From assembly GCA_947591115.1 (NCBI GenBank), contig CANQCX010000001.1, positions 1 to 43,502 on the forward strand: a DNA stretch of 43,502 nucleotides. The letters run 5' to 3'. The stretch comes from an uncultured Lachnospiraceae bacterium. Its GTDB lineage: Bacteria > Bacillota > Clostridia > Lachnospirales > Lachnospiraceae. The position numbers and the translations under genes were made by a program. The notes beneath the pieces are model-generated. The model was not told the DNA's origin. It did no database searches and saw only the letters and a program-made list of their open reading frames with translations. Positions 33,747-42,594 of the stretch are shown here, in pieces. Numbering within the stretch: position 1 is the first letter of the stretch; each line of letters opens with the position of its first letter.

Positions 33747-34907
33747 TTATACAACCGCTTTAATATAAAGTTCGCGGGAAGTAGACAGATCCAGACAGCT
33801 ATTGTCGTCAAACTGGACGATCGGACGAGACAGGTCATTTTGGTTGAGCATGACGATCTTGCAGCCGCGTCCGTCGCTTAAGATCACGCGGTTGCTCTGA
33901 TAAGTCGCCGCGATCTGCTTTAAGAAGGTCAGAATATACTGGGTATGGTATTTCTGGAACCCGTCTTTTTCAAAATTGGCGATAACCTGAAACGCGCAGA
34001 GAGGCGCGCGGTAAGCGCGTGCCGCCGTCATAGCGTCGTATACGTCGGAAATGGCGGTAATCATGGCAAACGGCTCCATGTATTCTTCGGTAATATGGGA
34101 AGGATAGCCGCTTCCGTCGCAGCGCTCATGGTGCATCAGCGCGGTATTTTTGATTCGGGGATCGATATCCAGATTTTTCAGTGCATCATAGCCGAGGCGC
34201 GGATGCTTTTTGATTTCTGCAAATTCTTCATCCGTAAGCGCTTCCGTTTTATTTAAGATTTCCTCCGGAATGAACACCTTGCCGATGTCATGAAACAGAC
34301 CGGCAAGCGTCAGCGTATTCAGCTCGTCCGGCGCGATGTGGAGCCAGCGGCCAATCATGCGGGAAATCAGCGCGACATTCAGACAGTGCGCGTAGATCGT
34401 GTCGTTGATGGAGCGCATATTGTTCAGCATATCAAACAGTTCGATAATGGTATTGCGGGAGCGGAACAGGATCGCAACGCTTTCCAGAAGCGAGTTAGGA
34501 TCGATCGTTTCCTTTCCTGCGATAATATCGGAAAATACGGATTTCAGTTTTTCGGAGGCAAGCGCATAGTCCATCTGAAAGGAATGGAACTGGGAAGATG
34601 CAGCAACCTTCTGCTTAACCGTTTTGGATTCTTCCAGATACGTCTTAGGCGCGGACACTGCCGGCTGAGGCTCGGGAGCGCTTACCGGCTGCGGTTTGGG
34701 AGCGTTTACCAGTTCCGCAGGCAGCTTTAACGCCAATTGAGGCGGAATCTCTACAACTGCAGATTCGACACGATAGAGCTTCATTCGGTTAATGAGCTGG
34801 CGGGTTACTTCCGCACCCGGGATTTCAAGAATCTGACCGCTGGGAGTTTTGACCGGCTCTAACACGATCATGCCCGGCTGCAATTCGTTTGGCGCTAATG
34901 TGCGCAT
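33747..34907 (-). CDS. HD-GYP domain c-di-GMP phosphodiesterase
   Basis: The 386-residue cytoplasmic protein has an N-terminal beta-rich region (about 1-60, LAPNELQPGMIVLEPVKT, as in DUF3391-type HD-GYP proteins), a Pro/Ala/Val linker (about 68-90), and an HD-GYP domain with HDIGK (His206-Asp207) and HHERCDGSGYP (259-269), the motif set needed for c-di-GMP hydrolysis. A short C-terminal beta region (DGRGCKIVMLNQNDLSRPIVQF) follows. I choose ATG at 34907 because AGGAGG lies 7 bases upstream; an ATG 21 bases earlier lacks a site. It is the second HD-GYP protein in the window. Confidence 0.92.
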   Translation of the reverse strand: MRTLAPNELQPGMIVLEPVKTPSGQILEIPGAEVTRQLINRMKLYRVESAVVEIPPQLALKLPAELVNAPKPQPVSAPEPQPAVSAPKTYLEESKTVKQKVAASSQFHSFQMDYALASEKLKSVFSDIIAGKETIDPNSLLESVAILFRSRNTIIELFDMLNNMRSINDTIYAHCLNVALISRMIGRWLHIAPDELNTLTLAGLFHDIGKVFIPEEILNKTEALTDEEFAEIKKHPRLGYDALKNLDIDPRIKNTALMHHERCDGSGYPSHITEEYMEPFAMITAISDVYDAMTAARAYRAPLCAFQVIANFEKDGFQKYHTQYILTFLKQIAATYQSNRVILSDGRGCKIVMLNQNDLSRPIVQFDDNSCLDLSTSRELYIKAVV

Positions 34908-34939
34908 TTGACTACCTCCTGTTTCCATATTCTTACATC

Positions 34940-34968
34940 AGTATAGTTTTTATGGAAAAGAAAGTCAA
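34940..34968 (-). promoter_or_regulatory. sigmaA promoter of the HD-GYP gene
   Basis: Minus-strand TTGACT (34963-34968) and TATACT (34940-34945) with a 17-base spacer, 32 bases before the start codon. Confidence 0.75.
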
Positions 34969-34987
34969 TCTTTTTTGTTATTGGTAC

Positions 34988-35016
34988 TTGACAAGCAAAG
35001 GGATATGGCGTATTTT
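34988..35016 (+). promoter_or_regulatory. sigmaA promoter of metK
   Basis: A perfect TTGACA and TATTTT with a 17-base spacer, about 27 bases before the SAM-I aptamer. Confidence 0.65.
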
Positions 35017-35049
35017 ATCGTAAGAAAGAATAATATATAGAAGCAATTT

Positions 35050-35207
35050 CTCTTATTCAGAGTGATGGAGATACATAGGATCTGTGAAGTCACGGCAACC
35101 CCGTTTCCCAAAGGAGCAGGAAGGTGCCAGCCTGAGCGAGTAATCGAACAATAAGAGGATTTGGCGTTACGTGCAGAATCCGCTTATTTTAATAAGCGGT
35201 TTTTTTG
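35050..35207 (+). ncRNA. SAM-I (S-box) riboswitch with terminator
   Basis: The P1 stem pairs CTCTTATT (35050-35057) with AATAAGAG (35150-35157). Inside lie the S-box signatures AGAGTGATGGAG and GAAGTCACGGCAACC and a GGTGCCAGCC(T)GAGCGAG segment. The expression platform is a strong terminator, CCGCTTATT pairing with AATAAGCGG (35180-35199) followed by eight Ts. High S-adenosylmethionine should stabilise the aptamer and let the terminator form, shutting off metK, the gene that makes the ligand. Confidence 0.95.
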
Positions 35208-35226
35208 TTTGAAAGGAGCAAAAGAA

Positions 35227-36408
35227 ATGGAAAAATTATTGTTTACCTCGGAATCGGTTACGGAAGGGCATCCGGACAAGATGTGCGATGCGGTTTCCGA
35301 TGCGATTCTGGACGCATGCATGGAGCAGGATCCGATGAGCCGCGTGGCATGTGAGACGGTTGCCTGTACCGGATATGTACTGGTAACGGGAGAACTGACG
35401 ACAAAGGCGCAGTTGGATATTCCGGCGATCGTTCGCAAAACAGTCAATGAGATCGGATATAATGACGCGCAAACCGGATTTGACGGAAACACCTGCGCGG
35501 TCATGGTTGCGCTGGACCAGCAGTCCGCAGACATTGCGATGGGAGTGGATCAGGCGCTGGAGGCAAGAAACGGAGAGCAGACCGATGATCTGAATATCGG
35601 AGCCGGAGATCAGGGCATGATGTTTGGCTATGCCACCAATGAAACGGAGGAGCTGATGCCGTACCCGATCTATCTGGCGCACAAGCTGGCATTGCAGCTG
35701 ACCAAGATCCGCAAGGACGGAACACTTTCTTATCTGCGTCCGGACGGGAAAACGCAGGTATCGGTGGAATATGACGAAGCGGGAAAACCGAAGCGGCTCG
35801 AAGCGGTCGTACTGTCCACACAGCATGATGAAAACGTCAGTCAGGAGCAGATTCACAAGGATATCCGCAAATATGTTTTTGACGAGATTCTGCCTCAGGA
35901 GATGGTAGATGAAAATACCAAGTTTTTCATCAATCCGACCGGCAGGTTTGTCATCGGCGGCCCGCATGGGGATGCCGGATTGACGGGACGAAAGATCATC
36001 GTCGATACATACGGTGGATATGCGCGTCATGGCGGCGGCGCGTTTTCCGGAAAGGACTGCACAAAGGTAGACCGCTCGGCGGCATATGCGGCGCGTTATG
36101 TGGCAAAAAATATTGTAGCGGCGGGTTTGGCGGAAAAATGCGAGATTCAGCTTTCTTACGCGATCGGAGTCGCGCAGCCGACCTCCGTTATGGCGGATAC
36201 GTTTGGGACAGGCCGCGTTTCCGATGAAAAACTGGTGGAGATCATCCGCAGGCATTTTGACCTGCGTCCGGCGGGTATCATTCAAATGCTGGATTTGAGA
36301 AGACCGATCTACCGGCAGACCGCCGCGTACGGACACTTTGGACGTTCGGATCTTGCACTTCCCTGGGAAGCGGTGGACAAGGCCGAAGAACTGAAACAAT
36401 ACCTGTAA
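35227..36408 (+). CDS. metK: S-adenosylmethionine synthetase
   Basis: MetK makes S-adenosylmethionine from methionine and ATP in the cytoplasm. The 393-residue protein starts with LLFTSESVTEGHPDK (His15 of the ATP site), and has GAGDQGMMFGYA, the Mg/phosphate GGPHGDAGLTGRKIIVDTYG loop and HGGGAFSGKDCTKVDRSAAY, all invariant in the family. ATG 35227 follows AAAGGAGC; the in-frame extension upstream lies within the riboswitch terminator and is not a start. The product inhibits its own expression via the SAM-I riboswitch. A sensor kinase follows after 13 bases. Confidence 0.98.
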   Translation: MEKLLFTSESVTEGHPDKMCDAVSDAILDACMEQDPMSRVACETVACTGYVLVTGELTTKAQLDIPAIVRKTVNEIGYNDAQTGFDGNTCAVMVALDQQSADIAMGVDQALEARNGEQTDDLNIGAGDQGMMFGYATNETEELMPYPIYLAHKLALQLTKIRKDGTLSYLRPDGKTQVSVEYDEAGKPKRLEAVVLSTQHDENVSQEQIHKDIRKYVFDEILPQEMVDENTKFFINPTGRFVIGGPHGDAGLTGRKIIVDTYGGYARHGGGAFSGKDCTKVDRSAAYAARYVAKNIVAAGLAEKCEIQLSYAIGVAQPTSVMADTFGTGRVSDEKLVEIIRRHFDLRPAGIIQMLDLRRPIYRQTAAYGHFGRSDLALPWEAVDKAEELKQYL

Positions 36409-36421
36409 AAGAGTAAAAAAT

Positions 36422-37903
36422 ATGAAGATCAAGACCAAACTGATAGTATCCTTCTGCATTATCATATTTGTGCCGCTGCTTTTGGCGGCGGCGGCGATCT
36501 GGGGATTTTCCAGCATCCAGATTAAAGAGATCGAGCAAAACTATGGGCTCCACGATCTGGATGTGTTTCATCTTACCAACACCGTACAGCTTTTAAACCG
36601 CTATACGGTGCAGGATTTTGACGGTTTGCAAAAGACCGCGAGGGAAGATCCGTCCGCCTTTTTCGAGCAGGAATATCTGGACAGCGTCAATCAGACGCTG
36701 GAGGGAAAATTTTCTTATCTGGTTGTGCGTCAGGGAACGCGGATCTGTTATAATGGAGGAAGCGAGAATGCGGGAGTGCTTGCGGCTTTGCCGGATTACG
36801 GCGCGACGGATCCGGTTTCCAGCATCGGCATTTATCTTGACAGCAGCGAGGAGGTTTTGATCAAGCAGTTAGATGTCTCGTCTGACAGCGGCGCCAGCGA
36901 AAGTATTTTTATCGTAACCTCCACGAAGGGACTGGTTCCCGAGGTGCGCAAGCTGTTTTGGGACGGAATCATATCGATCGTCCTGATTCTGATGCTGACG
37001 GCGGTCATGCTGATCGTCTGGGTTTACCGGAGTATGATTACGCCGATCCGCCAGCTGCAGACGGCGGCGGAGAATATTCAGGAGGGAAATCTGGACTTTA
37101 TCGTAGACGTAAAGGGCGACGACGAGATCGGGGAGCTTGGACATGCGTTTGAACGGATGCGCCAGCATTTGAAGGATAACGCAGAAGAAAAGCTTTATAA
37201 CGAAACGGAAAACCGCAATCTGATCAGCAATATCGCGCATGATCTAAAGACGCCGATCACTGCGGTCAAAGGATATGCGGAGGGCATTTTAGACGGCGTA
37301 GCCAATACTCCGGAAAAGATGGATAAATATATCCGGACGATTTATAATAAAGCAAATGAAATGGACACCCTGATCAACGAGCTGACGCTGTATTCGAAGA
37401 TCGGAACCAACCGGATTCCCTACAATTTTGCCAAGATCCATGTGGCGGAGTATTTTCAGGACTGCATCGAAGAAATCGGACTGGATCTGGAGGCGAAGGG
37501 GATCGCCCTGTCGTATTATAATGATGTAACGGAGGACGTGGTCATTATTGCGGATCCGGAGCAGCTTAGGCGGGTAATCAACAACATCATCGGAAATTCC
37601 GTAAAATATATGGATAAGCAGAAGCGGTTTATCCAGATACGGCTCAAAGATGTCGGGGATTTCATTCAGGTTGAGATCGAAGATAACGGACGCGGGATCG
37701 CGCAGCGGGATCTGCCGTATATTTTCGACCGTTTTTACCGGACGGATGAATCCCGTAATTCCGCTACCGGAGGAAGCGGGATCGGACTTTCCATTGCAAA
37801 GAAGATCATGGAGGATCATGGCGGGAAGATCTGGGCGACCAGCAAAGAGGATAACGGAACGACGGTGTATTTTGTAATCCGGAAGTATGAGGAGGTGTAT
37901 TGA
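36422..37903 (+). CDS. sensor histidine kinase with HAMP domain
   Basis: Two membrane helices (about residues 7-28 and 183-205) flank an extracellular sensor of about 155 residues. A HAMP linker follows (about 206-258, ENIQEGNLDF, DEIGELGHAFERM), then HisKA with phosphorylated His273 in NIAHDLKTPITAVKGY, and an HATPase_c domain with N-box NNIIGNSVKYM, EDNGRGI, FDRFYRTDES and GGSGIGLSIAKKI. It autophosphorylates and passes phosphate to the regulator encoded next. The ribosome site is weak, and it lies close behind metK, so read-through under SAM control is possible. The signal is unknown. Confidence 0.93.
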   Translation: MKIKTKLIVSFCIIIFVPLLLAAAAIWGFSSIQIKEIEQNYGLHDLDVFHLTNTVQLLNRYTVQDFDGLQKTAREDPSAFFEQEYLDSVNQTLEGKFSYLVVRQGTRICYNGGSENAGVLAALPDYGATDPVSSIGIYLDSSEEVLIKQLDVSSDSGASESIFIVTSTKGLVPEVRKLFWDGIISIVLILMLTAVMLIVWVYRSMITPIRQLQTAAENIQEGNLDFIVDVKGDDEIGELGHAFERMRQHLKDNAEEKLYNETENRNLISNIAHDLKTPITAVKGYAEGILDGVANTPEKMDKYIRTIYNKANEMDTLINELTLYSKIGTNRIPYNFAKIHVAEYFQDCIEEIGLDLEAKGIALSYYNDVTEDVVIIADPEQLRRVINNIIGNSVKYMDKQKRFIQIRLKDVGDFIQVEIEDNGRGIAQRDLPYIFDRFYRTDESRNSATGGSGIGLSIAKKIMEDHGGKIWATSKEDNGTTVYFVIRKYEEVY

Positions 37904-38593
37904 TTGAGCAGGATATTGATCTTAGAAGACGAGGTGGATATCGCGAATCTCGAAAAGGACTATCTGGAATTAAGCGGCTTTGAGGTGGAAATTGAAAATG
38001 ACGGAATGGAGGGGTTGAAACGCGCGTTAAACGAAGAATTCGACCTGTTCATTCTGGATCTTATGCTTCCGGGGATTGACGGCTTTGAGATCTGTCGGGA
38101 AATACGGGAGAAAAAAAATACGCCGATTCTGATGGTTTCCGCCAAAAAGGACGACATTGACAAAATACGGGGACTGGGACTCGGAGCGGACGATTACGTA
38201 ACGAAGCCGTTTTCGCCAAGCGAGCTGGTAGCAAGAGTCAAAGCGCACCTTGCCCGTTATGAGCGTCTGATCGGAAGCAACATCGTAGAGAACGATATTG
38301 TAGAGATCCGCGGGATCCGGATCGACAAGACCGCGCGGCGCGTCTGGGTAAACGGCGAGGAAAAGCAGTTTACGACCAAGGAGTTTGACCTGCTTACGTT
38401 TCTTGCCCAGAATCCGAACCATGTTTTTTCCAAAGAGGAGCTTTTCCGCAGGATATGGGATATGGAGTCCATCGGGGATATTGCGACGGTAACGGTTCAT
38501 ATTAAGAAAATCCGCGAGAAAATTGAAATGAATACGAATAAACCGCAGTACATCGAAACCATCTGGGGCGTAGGGTACCGGTTTAAATTATAA
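37904..38593 (+). CDS. OmpR/PhoB-family response regulator
   Basis: The 229-residue protein has a receiver domain (residues 1-118) with the acidic pair ED at 8-9, phospho-acceptor Asp52 in FILDLMLPG and Lys in SAKKDD, and a winged-helix DNA-binding domain (about 130-228, VWVNGEEKQFTTKEFDLLTFL; ending IETIWGVGYRFKL). It is the partner of the histidine kinase whose stop codon directly abuts its TTG start; GAGGAGG lies 9 bases before that TTG. Target genes are unknown; the pflB unit is next but has its own promoter and riboswitch. Confidence 0.95.
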   Translation: MSRILILEDEVDIANLEKDYLELSGFEVEIENDGMEGLKRALNEEFDLFILDLMLPGIDGFEICREIREKKNTPILMVSAKKDDIDKIRGLGLGADDYVTKPFSPSELVARVKAHLARYERLIGSNIVENDIVEIRGIRIDKTARRVWVNGEEKQFTTKEFDLLTFLAQNPNHVFSKEELFRRIWDMESIGDIATVTVHIKKIREKIEMNTNKPQYIETIWGVGYRFKL

Positions 38594-38620
38594 AATTTTC
38601 AATATGGTAAGGAGTTCCTA

Positions 38621-38649
38621 TTGTTTTTTTCTAAAAGATAGGATATGAT
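38621..38649 (+). promoter_or_regulatory. sigmaA promoter of the ZTP riboswitch-pflB unit
   Basis: TTGTTT and TATGAT with a 17-base spacer; the aptamer begins about 13 bases downstream, where transcription should start. Confidence 0.6.
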
Positions 38650-38661
38650 AAGCATGTTATA

Positions 38662-38757
38662 TGACTGACGGAACTGTGGAGTATACCACGTGGAGTATAA
38701 CTGCGAAAGATAGCCGACCGTCTGGGCTGAACGAAGTCCGGCGGTATGGCTTTTTTT
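38662..38757 (+). ncRNA. ZTP riboswitch (pfl motif) with overlapping terminator
   Basis: The 5' half carries GACTGACGGAA, a GTGGA-loop-CCAC hairpin and GTGGAG; the 3' half carries CCGACCGTCTGGGC, the conserved pseudoknot and ligand-binding segment of the pfl motif, which senses ZTP/ZMP (AICAR phosphates that rise when 10-formyl-tetrahydrofolate is short). The 3' half also pairs with CCGG-CGGT-GGC just before seven Ts (38751-38757), so ligand binding should block the terminator and turn pflB on, which yields formate for one-carbon folates. Call by motif memory, not by covariance search. Confidence 0.85.
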
Positions 38758-38825
38758 ATACCATAGGATGCAGAAAGTCTCCGGCGGATGCGTTAAGGTT
38801 AAGCATATTTCATCAGGAGGGAAAG

Positions 38826-41054
38826 ATGAAGCAGGAATGGAGAAATTTTCAAGGCGGAGCATGGGAAACAGAGATCAATGTTCGGGATTTTATCCAGAAA
38901 AATTATCATCCGTACGATGGCGATGATGCTTTTTTGGAGGGACCGACCAGCGATACGACCGATCTATGGGAAGAGGTATTAAGGCTGTCAAAAGCAGAGC
39001 GGGAAGCCGGAGGGGTACTGGATATGGACACAAAGATCATTTCCACCATTACCTCTCATGGACCGGCGTATCTGGATAAGGAAAAGGAAAAAATCGTTGG
39101 CTTCCAGACGGATAAACCGTTCAAACGCGCGCTGCAGCCGTACGGCGGGATCCGTATGGCGGTCAAGGCATGTGAGGACAACGGCTATCAGGTGGATCCG
39201 GAGGTGGTGGAATATTTTACCACGCACCGCAAGACGCACAACGCCGGCGTATTTGACGCATATACGCCGGAGATGCGCGCATGCAGAAGCTCGCATATCA
39301 TTACCGGTCTGCCGGATGCGTACGGCAGGGGAAGGATTATCGGAGATTACCGCCGGCCTGCCCTGTATGGCGTAGATCGTCTGATCGAGGATAAAAAAGA
39401 ACAACTGAATACCACCCGTACCATCATGTATTCGGACGTCATCCGCGAAAGGGAGGAGCTTTCCGAGCAGATACGCGCGTTGGAAATGCTAAAGAAACTG
39501 GCGGAGATCTACGGCTGCGACATCAGCCGACCGGCGTCCAATGTAAAAGAGGCGGTGCAGGCGGTTTATTTTTCCTATCTGGCAGCCGTAAAGGAGCAGA
39601 ACGGCGCGGCAATGAGTCTGGGGCGCACGTCCACGTTTTTGGATATTTATGCGGAACGGGATCTGGAAGAAGGAACGTTTACGGAAAAAGAGATTCAGGA
39701 AATCGTCGATCAGTTTGTCATGAAGCTGCGCCTGATCAAATTCGCAAGAACGCCGGAGTACAACAGCATTTTTGCCGGCGATCCGACATGGGTAACGGAA
39801 TCCATCGCCGGAATGGGCGTAGACGGACGCCATATGGTCACGAAAATGTCCTACCGCTACCTGAATACGTTAAATAATATCGGAGCCGCGCCGGAACCGA
39901 ACATGACCATTCTCTGGTCGGTGCGTCTGCCGGAAAATTTCAAGCGGTTTTGCGCAAAAACCTCCATGCAGCATTCGGCGATCCAGTATGAAAACGACGA
40001 TATTATGCGCGTGGTGCATGGCGACGATTACGGAATCGCGTGCTGCGTTTCTTCGATGCGTATCGGAAAAGAAATGCAGTTTTTCGGTGCGCGGGCGAAT
40101 CTGGCGAAATGCCTTTTGTATGCGATCAACGGCGGCGTGGATGAAATGACGGGCAAACAGGTAGGACCGAAGTACCGTCCGATTACTTCCGAATATCTCG
40201 ATTATGAGGAAGTATGGAGTGCGTATCGGGATATGATGAAGTGGCTGGCCGGCGTTTATGTCAACGCGCTCAACATCATCCACTATATGCATGACAAATA
40301 CTGCTATGAAAAATTGGAGATGGCGCTTCACGATAAAAAGGTACGCCGCTGGTTTGCGACCGGAATCGCCGGATTTTCCGTAGTGGCGGATTCGCTGTCC
40401 GCGATCAAATACGCCAAAGTAAAGCCGATCCGAAATGAAAACGGCGTCGCCGTTGATTTTGAGATCGAAGGGGATTTCCCGAAATACGGCAACGACGACG
40501 ATCGGGTAGACGAAATCGCCAAAGAGGTGCTTCATACCTTTATCGGCTTTATCAAAGGAAACCACACGTATCGGGGAGGCGTCCCGACCACTTCGATCTT
40601 GACGATTACCTCGAACGTATCGTACGGCAAAAATACGGGTGCGACGCCGGACGGACGGAAAAAAGGCGTTGCATTTGCGCCGGGCGCAAATCCGATGCAT
40701 GGAAGGGACAAAAACGGAGCAGTCGCGTCGCTTGCGACGGTTGCAAAGCTGCCGTTTATGGATTCGCAGGACGGAATCTCCAATACCTTTACCATTGTGC
40801 CGGACGCGCTGGGAAAGACCGAGGAAGACGGACAGAAAAATCTGGTGGCAATGCTGGACGGTTATGTAAAAAAGGGCGGACATCATCTGAATGTCAATGT
40901 CTTAAAGAAAGACACGCTTCTGGACGCGCAGAAACATCCGGAGCAGTATCCGCAGCTTACCATCCGCGTGTCAGGCTATGCGGTCAACTTTATAAAATTA
41001 ACGAAAGAGCAGCAGGATGAAGTGATCGCGCGTACGTTCCATGAGCGTATGTAG
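38826..41054 (+). CDS. pflB: formate C-acetyltransferase (pyruvate formate-lyase)
   Basis: PflB is a glycyl-radical enzyme that splits pyruvate with CoA to acetyl-CoA and formate under anaerobic conditions. The 742-residue protein has the catalytic Cys pair Cys406-Cys407 in GIACCVSSMRIG and the radical Gly717 in RVSGYAVNF close to the C terminus. Length is typical. ATG 38826 follows AGGAGGG; the longer frame starting at 38661 lies inside the ZTP riboswitch. Oxygen would cleave the active radical form. Its activase is encoded about 800 bases downstream, beyond a toxin-antitoxin pair. Confidence 0.97.
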   Translation: MKQEWRNFQGGAWETEINVRDFIQKNYHPYDGDDAFLEGPTSDTTDLWEEVLRLSKAEREAGGVLDMDTKIISTITSHGPAYLDKEKEKIVGFQTDKPFKRALQPYGGIRMAVKACEDNGYQVDPEVVEYFTTHRKTHNAGVFDAYTPEMRACRSSHIITGLPDAYGRGRIIGDYRRPALYGVDRLIEDKKEQLNTTRTIMYSDVIREREELSEQIRALEMLKKLAEIYGCDISRPASNVKEAVQAVYFSYLAAVKEQNGAAMSLGRTSTFLDIYAERDLEEGTFTEKEIQEIVDQFVMKLRLIKFARTPEYNSIFAGDPTWVTESIAGMGVDGRHMVTKMSYRYLNTLNNIGAAPEPNMTILWSVRLPENFKRFCAKTSMQHSAIQYENDDIMRVVHGDDYGIACCVSSMRIGKEMQFFGARANLAKCLLYAINGGVDEMTGKQVGPKYRPITSEYLDYEEVWSAYRDMMKWLAGVYVNALNIIHYMHDKYCYEKLEMALHDKKVRRWFATGIAGFSVVADSLSAIKYAKVKPIRNENGVAVDFEIEGDFPKYGNDDDRVDEIAKEVLHTFIGFIKGNHTYRGGVPTTSILTITSNVSYGKNTGATPDGRKKGVAFAPGANPMHGRDKNGAVASLATVAKLPFMDSQDGISNTFTIVPDALGKTEEDGQKNLVAMLDGYVKKGGHHLNVNVLKKDTLLDAQKHPEQYPQLTIRVSGYAVNFIKLTKEQQDEVIARTFHERM

Positions 41055-41077
41055 CGAAACAGTTTTTCTGGAATAGG

Positions 41078-41106
41078 TTGAATTTCTCCTATTTATCGCA
41101 TATAAT
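41078..41106 (+). promoter_or_regulatory. sigmaA promoter of phd-doc
   Basis: TTGAAT and a perfect TATAAT with a 17-base spacer, starting 24 bases after the pflB stop. Confidence 0.8.
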
Positions 41107-41126
41107 AAGTACGGAGGTGTACGCCA

Positions 41127-41369
41127 ATGACAATTAACACGAACACACTGGTTTCCATTACAGAAGCCAATCAAAACTTTTCCAGAGTTGCCCGACTTGT
41201 GGACGAGAACGGCGCCGCCGTTATTCTGAAAAACAATGTGCCGCGCTATCTTGTCATAGAATTTGGTCAGGCAGAATCCGAGCAGCTTGCTGCTGACGAG
41301 GATGTCATGATAATTTCCAAGCGTCTGATCGAAAAAAACAGAGAAGCTTATGAGGTACTTGCTAAATGA
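41127..41369 (+). CDS. phd: Phd/YefM-family antitoxin
   Basis: An 80-residue protein with an N-terminal Phd/YefM fold (VSITEANQNFSRVARLVDENG, then AAVILKNNVPRYLVIEF), which dimerises and binds operator DNA, and a helical C-terminal tail (about 50-80) that should wrap the toxin. ATG 41127 follows CGGAGGTG. The stop overlaps the toxin start (ATGA), the standard antitoxin-first layout. It should repress its own promoter alone and, more strongly, in complex with Doc. Confidence 0.9.
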   Translation: MTINTNTLVSITEANQNFSRVARLVDENGAAVILKNNVPRYLVIEFGQAESEQLAADEDVMIISKRLIEKNREAYEVLAK

Positions 41370-41743
41370 AGCGGCTGACGAAAGCGCAGATTCTTTTTCT
41401 CCATAGCGCTTTGAGACGGGAAACGGGCGGAGCCGATGGACTGCGTGATGAAGGCCTTTTGGAATCTGCCTTAGAAGCACCGTTTCAAAGTTTCGGAGAG
41501 ATAGACGCCTATCCTTCCATTCAGCAAAAAGCTGCGCGGTTGGGGTTCGGCTTAATTCGCAATCACGCATTTGTTGACGGCAATAAACGAATCGGTGCGC
41601 ACGCGATGCTTGTGTTTCTGTCACTCAACGGGATCGAGCTGACCTATACGCAGTCAGAACTTTCCGATCTGATTCTCGCTGTTGCCGCCGGAACAAGATC
41701 CTTTGACGATATGGTAAAATGGATCATTGAACATCAAAAATGA
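41366..41743 (+). CDS. doc: Doc (death-on-curing) Fic-fold toxin
   Basis: The 125-residue protein has the Doc variant of the Fic motif, HAFVDGNKRIGAHA (His about residue 67), in which Lys replaces the second Gly of the Fic motif. P1 Doc phosphorylates elongation factor Tu and so stops translation; the same activity is expected. It is neutralised by the Phd protein encoded immediately upstream with a four-base overlap. A strong terminator follows. It is a different subfamily from the long Fic protein at the left of the window. Confidence 0.92.
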   Translation: MKRLTKAQILFLHSALRRETGGADGLRDEGLLESALEAPFQSFGEIDAYPSIQQKAARLGFGLIRNHAFVDGNKRIGAHAMLVFLSLNGIELTYTQSELSDLILAVAAGTRSFDDMVKWIIEHQK

Positions 41744-41748
41744 AAAAT

Positions 41749-41780
41749 AGCACAGTCTAAGCAAGGGACTGTGCTGTTTT
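41749..41780 (+). terminator. Rho-independent terminator after doc
   Basis: AGCACAGTC pairs perfectly with GACTGTGCT (9 bp, nine-base loop) and is followed by GTTTT, six bases after the doc stop. Confidence 0.85.
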
Positions 41781-41850
41781 CATATTGTCTGCTGGGATGC
41801 GGCAAGACAAATAAAACAGAGGGTAAATAATAAAAAGGTTTAGTAAAAAA

Positions 41851-42582
41851 ATGGGAAAAATTCACTCTATTGAAACATTTGGAACAGTGGACGGACCGGG
41901 CGTCCGTTTTGTCGTTTTCTTTCAGGGATGCCCGATGCGCTGCCAGTATTGCCATAATCCCGATACATGGGATTTGGCGGACGGACAGGATATGACGGCG
42001 GATGAAATTCTGGATAAAATGGAACGCAATCTGGTATTTTACGAAAGCGGAGGCATTACGGCGACCGGAGGGGAACCGATGCTGCAGCTTGATTTTTTAA
42101 CGGAGCTTTTTTCAAAAGCGAAGGCGAAAGGAATCCACACCTGCCTCGATACATCCGGCATCCTGTTTCCGGACGAACAAAATAAGGACGCGCTTGCCAA
42201 AATCGAGCGGCTGCTTTGGCAGACGGATCTGGTGCTGCTGGACATCAAGCACATTGATGAGGAAGAATGCAAAAAACTGACCGGTCATTCCAACCGGCCG
42301 GCGCTTCAATTTGCGCGTTATCTGGAACGGATGCACAAGCCGGTCTGGATTCGTCATGTAGTTGTTCCGGGGATTACCCTGAAGGAAAAACCGCTGACGG
42401 AGCTTGGGCGTTTTCTGCGCACGCTCTCCAATATGGAAAAGCTGGAAGTGCTGCCGTATCATTCGCTCGGAAAAGTCAAATATGAGAATCTGGGAATGGA
42501 GTATGCGCTAAAAGACACGCCGCAGGCGACAAAAGAAGAAGCGGCTCAGGCGGAGCGCATGATTCGGGCGGCAATGGAGTGA
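41851..42582 (+). CDS. pflA: pyruvate formate-lyase activating enzyme (radical SAM)
   Basis: PflA uses S-adenosylmethionine and a [4Fe-4S] cluster to create the glycyl radical on PflB. The 243-residue protein has the cluster motif CPMRCQYC (Cys27, Cys31, Cys34), the specific GPGVRFVVFFQGC context, the ATGGEPMLQ Gly-rich motif and a DIKH strand. Activases are normally encoded directly after pflB; here a toxin-antitoxin module with its own terminator intervenes, so pflA needs another promoter. None is clear in 41781-41850; the ribosome site (AAAAGG) is also weak. Confidence 0.96.
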   Translation: MGKIHSIETFGTVDGPGVRFVVFFQGCPMRCQYCHNPDTWDLADGQDMTADEILDKMERNLVFYESGGITATGGEPMLQLDFLTELFSKAKAKGIHTCLDTSGILFPDEQNKDALAKIERLLWQTDLVLLDIKHIDEEECKKLTGHSNRPALQFARYLERMHKPVWIRHVVVPGITLKEKPLTELGRFLRTLSNMEKLEVLPYHSLGKVKYENLGMEYALKDTPQATKEEAAQAERMIRAAME

Positions 42583-42594
42583 GGAGAAAGCGAA

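Noticed and set aside
35236..36516. 426-codon open frame on the minus strand opposite metK
   Set aside because: It is a shadow of the metK coding sequence, rich in Arg, His and Ile with no recognisable domain and no ribosome site.
38661..38825. Longer start for pflB at 38661
   Set aside because: This stretch is the ZTP riboswitch and terminator; the AGGAGGG site and family length support ATG 38826.
39870..40886. 338-codon minus-strand frame opposite pflB
   Set aside because: Shadow of the pflB reading frame; no start signals or known motifs.
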